A stretch of 64,000 nucleotides of DNA, from the NCBI RefSeq assembly GCF_041381155.1, contig NC_091134.1, positions 36,585,540-36,649,539 of the forward strand, read 5' to 3'. Position 1 is the first letter of the stretch, and each line of letters starts with the position of its first letter. The notes beneath the pieces are model-generated. The model did no database searches. It was not told the DNA's origin and saw only the letters and a program-made list of their open reading frames with translations. This stretch comes from Argopecten irradians (lineage: Eukaryota > Mollusca > Bivalvia > Pectinida > Pectinidae). Shown piece after piece: positions 57,866 to 64,000 of the stretch. The position numbers and the translations under genes are program-made.

Positions 57866-58990
57866 CTTAAGGTAGACCGTCCCTTCTGGTTTCCTCCCAG
57901 GGATTTCGTTTACTTTTTGATATTTTGATTTTAGGTTTATCCTGATCACAAAAACCACATAAAAATAAAATGTCACCGGGTGAATTTTTCTTCCAGGGTT
58001 GCTTAAAATATGTACTAATGACATAAAATTCCGGATTTTAAAGTTTTTTAAATAAATAATATTCCCTCCCTGTAACATCCCTTAACATACAAACAATATG
58101 CCCGTAACATGTTCATACCTTCAGTAGGTGATATAGAATTCATAACTCTATCAAATTGATGGGTTTTCCACAATAAAACGAAGTATCATTATTTCAAAAT
58201 AAAATCCGGGCCCAATTTTGCATCAAAATAGTCATGTTTTCTATTTTCTGAAAAAATGATCTCAGGAAAAATCGATTTCTTTTTTTATAATTTCCATGAA
58301 AATTGATTTATTTTGCAATAGGGAAACCCAATAAAAAGTATACCTCACCGTATTATTTTTCAACATATGACCAATATGCTTTCTAATACCCCTTAAATTT
58401 TGGCCTAAAAACCTTAGAATAGGCAAATCCGTAGCACTGTTCAATGTTTTATGCTATTCATTTACCCTTGTTAATTTTAATATATTCATTATATTATTGG
58501 ACAATACAAGATAACACAATAATCACATATCTTAATGATTTTATTTATTATATAAAATATAACAAACCAGTTTGCAAGCTACATGTAGGCCTGACCTCAA
58601 ACTTCCAAAAAGAGTCTAATTCAGCAGAAAATACATCAGTTTTTTTCTGAGACGAATTTTTGCTCTGTGTGATACCGTATTAAAATAGACTGTTTCCCGT
58701 TATAGCATCTTTCAAATTATAAGTAAATAGTTAATTTTCCTTTGTTTTCATACCAAATCTGGCTTTCTGATTGGCCAATACTTTTTTTGCACACCACTAT
58801 GAAAAAAAATCCGAGAATGGCGCGAAACCCCGACATTATCGTGACGTCACAATTGAGACATTGACGTTGTGCATTGATTCGGAAAAAAAAATCCCTTGGA
58901 AAACCAGTTATAATGGTACATTTAAACATACTTTATTTTAAGAAATAGAGTATAAAATTAATTATAAGTATTGGTGTCTCTATTTTTTAA
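57866..58990. other. Intergenic, nothing recognised
   Basis: AT-rich; no supported gene or array. Confidence 0.35.
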
Positions 58991-58994
58991 TTTT

Positions 58995-59093
58995 ATCGGT
59001 TATGAAAAAAAATTGTTTGCAAATTTTTGTGAGAATCCGCTACGCGGATTCACACAGTTTGCAAACAAATCTTTTTTCATACCCCGATAAAAT
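58995..59093. repeat. ~99-bp hairpin centred on CCGCTACGCGG
   Basis: ATTTTATCGG..ATGAAAAAA..TTGTTTGCAAA..TGAGAATCCGC is followed by its inverted copy GCGGATTCACACAGTTTGCAAACAAATC...CCCCGATAAAAT. Arms about 48 bp with a few mismatches. Confidence 0.8.
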
Positions 59094-59380
59094 AAAAAAA
59101 AAAATAGTGGCATCAATGCTTAATTTTTTTATTAAAATAAAAATGAAAATATTTTCAAGCAATTTTATTTCCGTATTTGGTTTGTCCGTTTCCGACGAAA
59201 ATTAGTATACGTATGAAAACAAAGAAAAATTAATTATACCCCGATAAAATAAAAAAAAAATAGTGACATCAATGCTTAATTTTTTTTATTAAAATAAAAT
59301 GAAAATATTTTCAAGCAATTTTATTTCCGTATTTGTTTGTCCGTTTCCGGACGAAAATTAGTATACCGGTATCTTACGAA
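59073..59380. repeat. ~155-bp tandem duplication downstream of the hairpin
   Basis: ATACCCCGATAAAATAAAAA...GACGAAAATTAGTATAC occurs at about 59079-59211 and again at about 59237-59366 with small indels. Confidence 0.8.
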
Positions 59381-59975
59381 GAGTGCCTAGCTATTGAAGC
59401 TCGAAACTCTAATGTTTTCCATTCAAAGCACCACTAACTTCCTTAGGCATCCATCTACTGTGTAAATTCATTTCTATTCTGCAAAAAGATAGGTATACAG
59501 TTATAACGATAACGGTCATACTGACGTGATGTTGTGATTCTTCGATTTAAATTCATTCACGAATCTTAAAAAAATACTATACTTTCCGATTGCAACACCT
59601 TTAGAATGATACACTTCTAGTAAACACCCAGAAAGGTTCCAGACGAAGTATTTGCTCGAATGCCGATGTCAGAAGCGAGTTAAAGATGGGTACGGAGAAA
59701 TAAAATACGTTTGCCGGGATCCGGATAGCGACGTTACAAACGTATGACGTCACAGAAGGGACGGTCTACGTTAATTTCATTGTTACTTAGATGAAAATAG
59801 TTTACGTTTTCATCCATCCCATATGTCAGAGTGACGTTTAGAGCTTTATTTAGGTTCTATAATGACCTGGTTAAGACGTTGGCAGCTTAGGGTCATATGA
59901 GCTGCGTGACGGGAATGAATTAGGTCACGTATCTTCTGGATTTTCTTTAGGTTTGTTTTATGAGATAATCTCAAG
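59381..59975. other. Intergenic, nothing recognised
   Basis: No supported gene or repeat. Confidence 0.35.
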
Positions 59976-60255
59976 CAACTCCTGCATTGCAATCATTTTG
60001 CAAGAATTGTGCCTGCTGCTCTATTGCATGATCGTAAAATGCGATTAAATATGGAACCTTTATCTCGTTGTTTTACCAAACAATATCATTTTATTTAACA
60101 TCTAGTATTCACCATAAGAGAAAAATATCTTATTATTATTAACTGGTCTGTAGTGACAGGAAAGTTTTCATGAGAAAGAAACCTTCACGCCTTTTCCGAT
60201 CATGCAACGAGGCAGCAGGCACAATTCTAACATCTTACTTGCAATGTAGGTGTTG
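59976..60255. mobile_element. ~280-bp inverted-repeat MITE
   Basis: Left AAGCAACTCCTGCATTGCAA...AGAATTGTGCCTGCTGC...TTGCATGATCG and right CGATCATGCAACGAGGCAGC...CACAATTCTAAC...TTGCAATGTAGGTGTTGCTT are reverse complements. Related to the end of the 24361-24890 repeat. Confidence 0.75.
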
Positions 60256-60559
60256 CTTAATATTTTCTCTTACAACAAACTTAAATAGCTTAAAAACATG
60301 TTTTGAACATGGAAAATCCAGAATCAACTTAGTTGACAGACAATAACATTCATTGAATGTGACCTAATGTATACACGTGACCCAGCAAATGTGACGTTAG
60401 GATGTATTAATCTAAAGTAGATCTGACAAAACACAAATCAAGTGCTAAACATTTCTCTAAAACTTTGAAATGGTTGAAAAATTAAAATATTATCATATCA
60501 GTAACATTGAAATTAACAACCATAGCCAGTCAACTACAGATCGGTCCATTAAAATTATC

Positions 60560-60760
60560 GAAATGTCTCGCTGTCTCCGCGTCGGCTTATCTCTCAAGGG
60601 GGACAATCGCGGTGACATGTCACCATGAATCGTCACCGAGAATCTTCAAAGCGGCGTCTCCGCGACCCATCGTGATCACGGTGATCCGCCATGTCACCAT
60701 GATCCGCGGCGATCGTTTCATCGCGGATCTTCAAAGCGGGTCGCGGTAGCACAGTCCCTG
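60560..60760. other. GC-rich island with repeated AATCTTCAAAGCGG / CACCATGA motifs
   Basis: A 200-bp block visibly richer in G and C than the surrounding DNA, with repeats and small palindromes: GTCACCATGA twice, ATCTTCAAAGCGG twice, GTGATCACGGTGATCCGC and GATCCGCGGCGATCG. An 80-codon frame spans it but has no domain. Possibly part of a transposon or a regulatory element. Confidence 0.45.
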
Positions 60761-63700
60761 AGTGTCACGGTGTCAGTGTTACGCTGGCAAAGATTACCTG
60801 AGATATGTGTTCCGTCGGCAGACGGTGAAACGTTGAGTCATATCGAAAATATAGAACAGTTCATTATAGAATACGATATGAAATATAAATAATTGATAAT
60901 CTTTTTCATATTTTAATGTGATCGTAAGATACGTTTTCAATCAGAAATTTCCAATGTTTTTAAAGCTTTTGTTTTTCTCTAACACAAGTGACCGATAACT
61001 TGGACACGCTTGTTCATTGGTGGGCAATTTTATGAATATAAATCCAGCAAAACTTGCAATATTTATTTAGCAGAACCTGTAACGGTAAATAACTTCTGTC
61101 ACTAAAAAAATTCCCCGTCTTCTGGCATATTTTGTAACGACATTGAGAATGAAACCAACTTCATTTTAAGCGAACCGTTTAACTTTACAGCGAGAAAAAT
61201 TCTTTTAAAATTTGGAACGACTTTTGTCTTCTAATGATCTACAATTTCTACAGGATTTAGGCCTCTTTATTAAAAACTCTGAGGAAAGCGGCCTTGATAA
61301 TTGTTTAACTTGTTGTTTAAATATACTGTGTTCTATATGTTTTTCACTGCCCTTTTGTATGAATGGTTAAGGGTTAACCTAATCCTAACCCTAACCCTAG
61401 AAAATAATAAAGCTGTTTTTTATGTCCCACACTGATCGGTGACACTCAGTGGAAAACATTTTTTTTTATGATTGGCTGACCAAAGCAAATCCTCTGTCGA
61501 TAGAAAGCGTTGCTGTAACATGAATATATGTTTTTCAAAATCTCTTTTATATTAATCAATGTATTCAAGAGTCATAAAAACGTATTCATATACGTATATA
61601 AAAAGACAATCGTACAAGTATTTGCTTGTCTCATGAAATACATACATGTTTAGAGTATTTAAGGTGAATAATCGACTTTCTACATTTGTATGTTACCGTA
61701 CTGCATAGCTGTCCTAATTCGAATACAGCGTTGATAAAATAACATTGTTTACATTAAAGTTTTTTTTTACTTAGCGATGGGTTTAATTTCAATGTGGCTT
61801 ATCTGAATGATCTTGAATTTTATAAGAAACCGAGGATAAGAGATATGAAGCTTCAGATAAATGTGTTATAGATGTAAAATTGTAGTATTTAGCCGCTAAT
61901 GCTTCATATAGTTAGCGATGCATATGCCGTAAATCTCTAAATATTTATTATAAATATTTCAGGCAAAATGGATATATAATAATTCAGGATTGTAAGATTT
62001 TCATGATATAAGATGTGGGAAATTAAGTTACGTATATTTTTGGTATAATAGATATGCATGTTGATAATGTGATTTTGAAAAGAAAATGTAATAAAAAAGT
62101 CAGAAGAGTACTAATGTTCTTGCTGTGACTTTATCGCACAGGTGTTTCACTGGTAAATCGTTTTCTAAAAGAGACTATAACTTACCTGTAATTAGCCCCT
62201 ATTGTTCTCTATTCGCCCTTATTAAAATAGGATATAGCTCGTCATTTACCTGTACAACATCGATCACCATGGGATGTGTTAATTACACGCGTCCTAACAC
62301 CCCTTCCTCCTCCCGACAGAAATAATAAATGTATTAATTATCAAAACTACAAAACTTAATGTGATTTTCACTTTTTTTTATTATTATTATCAGAAGCATA
62401 TATCATATATGTATATATGTTTCTGTTATTATTATTTCTGCGAAAGCAATTCAAATATTAACGAAACTGTCTTACAGAACATTAATGTCCAAAGCAATTT
62501 TTTAGAAAAAATCCACGACAATTGAAAGATTACTCACGAAAATAGCTAAAACAGATAATAAAAATATAAAAACGATATTACAGACACGCTGGGTAATATT
62601 GTTCTCGTTATGTTGAAAATTATCAACGTACGAAGAACGCAACTCGGGAGATTTGTAAATAAATTCGTGAAGTTTAAAAATCATTAACATGACGAGTTTG
62701 AACACGGAAAGAGGTGAGATTTGGCATCTACATGTAAATATTTTTTAAACGCAATTATTTATATATTAATACTTGTATTTATATGAAAATGGAAAAGGGA
62801 ATAAAAAGATGTAAACGTTTGCATTTCTTCAGATACAAGAATGTCCGTAATGTACGAGTATATCTACATGTAGAACACGTGTTCAGAATTCGAACTGAGC
62901 AGGTACGTTATATTGTAAGCCTTCACACGTACTGAACGCGTGTCAAATCAGACACGGATATACGTTTTTGTTCATATCAATAAAAAAACCTGGACAATTA
63001 ACTTCTCACACGTGTTCGTTGTTATTTGTACCTTGAATCTCTTCAATTCCCAGCGTGACGCGCACGGGTATTTTACCTGTACAGGTATAAAGGTCACGAC
63101 AGGTGTTACCTTGTGTCGACCCTCTGTCGCTGGCCACGGGCGGAGTTCACCTGTAATTAACACCTTCTTGGGAGGGAGATTAACTCTATACCCAACTTAC
63201 CTGTGCCCCGTACAATGTGACAGTACATTTCACGTACTGTCGTATTTCAAAGTTTTGATGTTTACAATATGCTTTCTTATATATTACGTTGGAATGAATT
63301 AGCTTATCACACTTATACATTGTATGAATAATTATTTGTTTGTAACTGTAAATTGCAGAGTTGCTTGATGTGATATGTGATCAAATAACTTTGTTTCTTA
63401 CACCGGTTACAAATATACGTAGAAAATTGTCGCAATGCAATTTTACAGTAATCTTCAGTGTACATCTGCATCACTATCTTCATCGTTGTTGTCATCAATG
63501 ATTTTGCATAATTGACTTAATTTGAATATAGATAACTGGAAGGGGAATATTTTCATTCTTTATATCTTGACTATATGCATGAACTATATAATGAGAGAAC
63601 TGCAAATGGCGAAACACGAATTCAAATGTTTAATCTTTATTACCAGTAGCTGTACTGTGGCGTACATGTATGTACATGTAGTACGTACATTTGTAAATGT

Positions 63701-64000
63701 ACATGTGCGATTCTAAAATCGATGCCTAGTCAATTGTAAGCAATGAACTTTTATGTACACATATACTGTATATCTATAATTATAAATGCACACCCTAGTA
63801 ATACAATGTATAATCCTTTATGAAAAATATTCCGAGAATACGTTTTCCATGGTAAGCGGAAGAGCCTTTCGACAATCTGAAAAATAAAACAAACGTAAAC
63901 TTGTGATTGATGCGGGAAACACTATAAAATGTTACTTATTACAATTGTTGAGTTATGAAATATCGATAATAGAAATCAAGCATATAGATGGAAATTTGAT
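60761..64000. other. AT-rich region to window end, no supported gene
   Basis: Apart from the telomere-like patch I see only chance ORFs. Clusters of ACCTGT/ACAGGTG (E-box-like) occur at about 62138-62255 and 63073-63205, including the palindrome TACCTGTACAGGTA. TACATGTA palindromes cluster at 63660-63710. Confidence 0.35.
61366..61400. repeat. Short interstitial telomere-like repeat
   Basis: GGTTAAGGGTTAACCTAATC then CTAACCCTAACCCTAG: about three CCTAAC units plus an inverted TTAAGGGTT, as in (TTAGGG)n telomeric DNA. Confidence 0.6.

Noticed and set aside
62940..63302. 120-codon plus-strand ORF
   Set aside because: No recognisable domain, no codon preference and no splice support.

Overview
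The window is nuclear DNA of an animal. It is AT-rich, its genes are split by spliceosomal introns with GT-AG borders, and it is crowded with small DNA transposons, minisatellites and tRNA-derived SINE-like repeats. The style of these repeats and the divergence of the proteins from vertebrates suggest a lophotrochozoan, most likely a bivalve mollusc. That placement is inference, not proof.

Layout: (1) 1-2363, plus strand: the last three exons of the splicing factor YJU2/CCDC94, with a hAT-type MITE in the first visible intron. (2) 2780-5960: a ~60-bp minisatellite whose units switch orientation near 5.0 kb, followed by a 36-bp array at 6115-6815. (3) 7002-8225, minus strand: one coding exon of a GT10 alpha-1,3-fucosyltransferase. 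(4) 8.7-11.5 kb: a 685-bp inverted-repeat element with a 5-bp target duplication, and a 661-bp tandem duplication whose copies differ by about one base. (5) 12690-34544, plus strand: a complete POLR3B gene (second-largest subunit of RNA polymerase III) with 29 coding exons and 1136 codons, all reading phases consistent, including an 18-nt microexon. (6) 34.5-64 kb: mostly non-coding, with an intact-looking dual-specificity phosphatase-like gene on the minus strand (40369-41679) whose catalytic Cys is replaced by Ser, a decayed L1/Tx1-like retrotransposon (about 48.6-51.4 kb), several MITEs and small arrays, and a few ORFs I cannot name.

The most striking feature is inside POLR3B. At four separate exons (6, 15, 17 and 22) the end of the exon together with its 5' splice site and the first few intron bases has been tandemly amplified, so that the following intron starts with an array of exon-end/donor copies (about 30 perfect AG/GTAAGTG donors after exon 6, about 16 after exon 17). 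The 3' splice site of exon 6 is also triplicated upstream, and intron 18 starts with a large array a few bases past its donor. If the outermost donor is used the protein is normal. In the two arrays whose frame I worked out (after exons 6 and 15), use of an inner donor would insert an in-frame stop straight after the first junction. I regard this recurrent splice-site minisatellite pattern as the observation most worth following up.

The genes do not form an operon. YJU2 (splicing), POLR3B (Pol III transcription), the Golgi fucosyltransferase and the pseudophosphatase look like unrelated neighbours.
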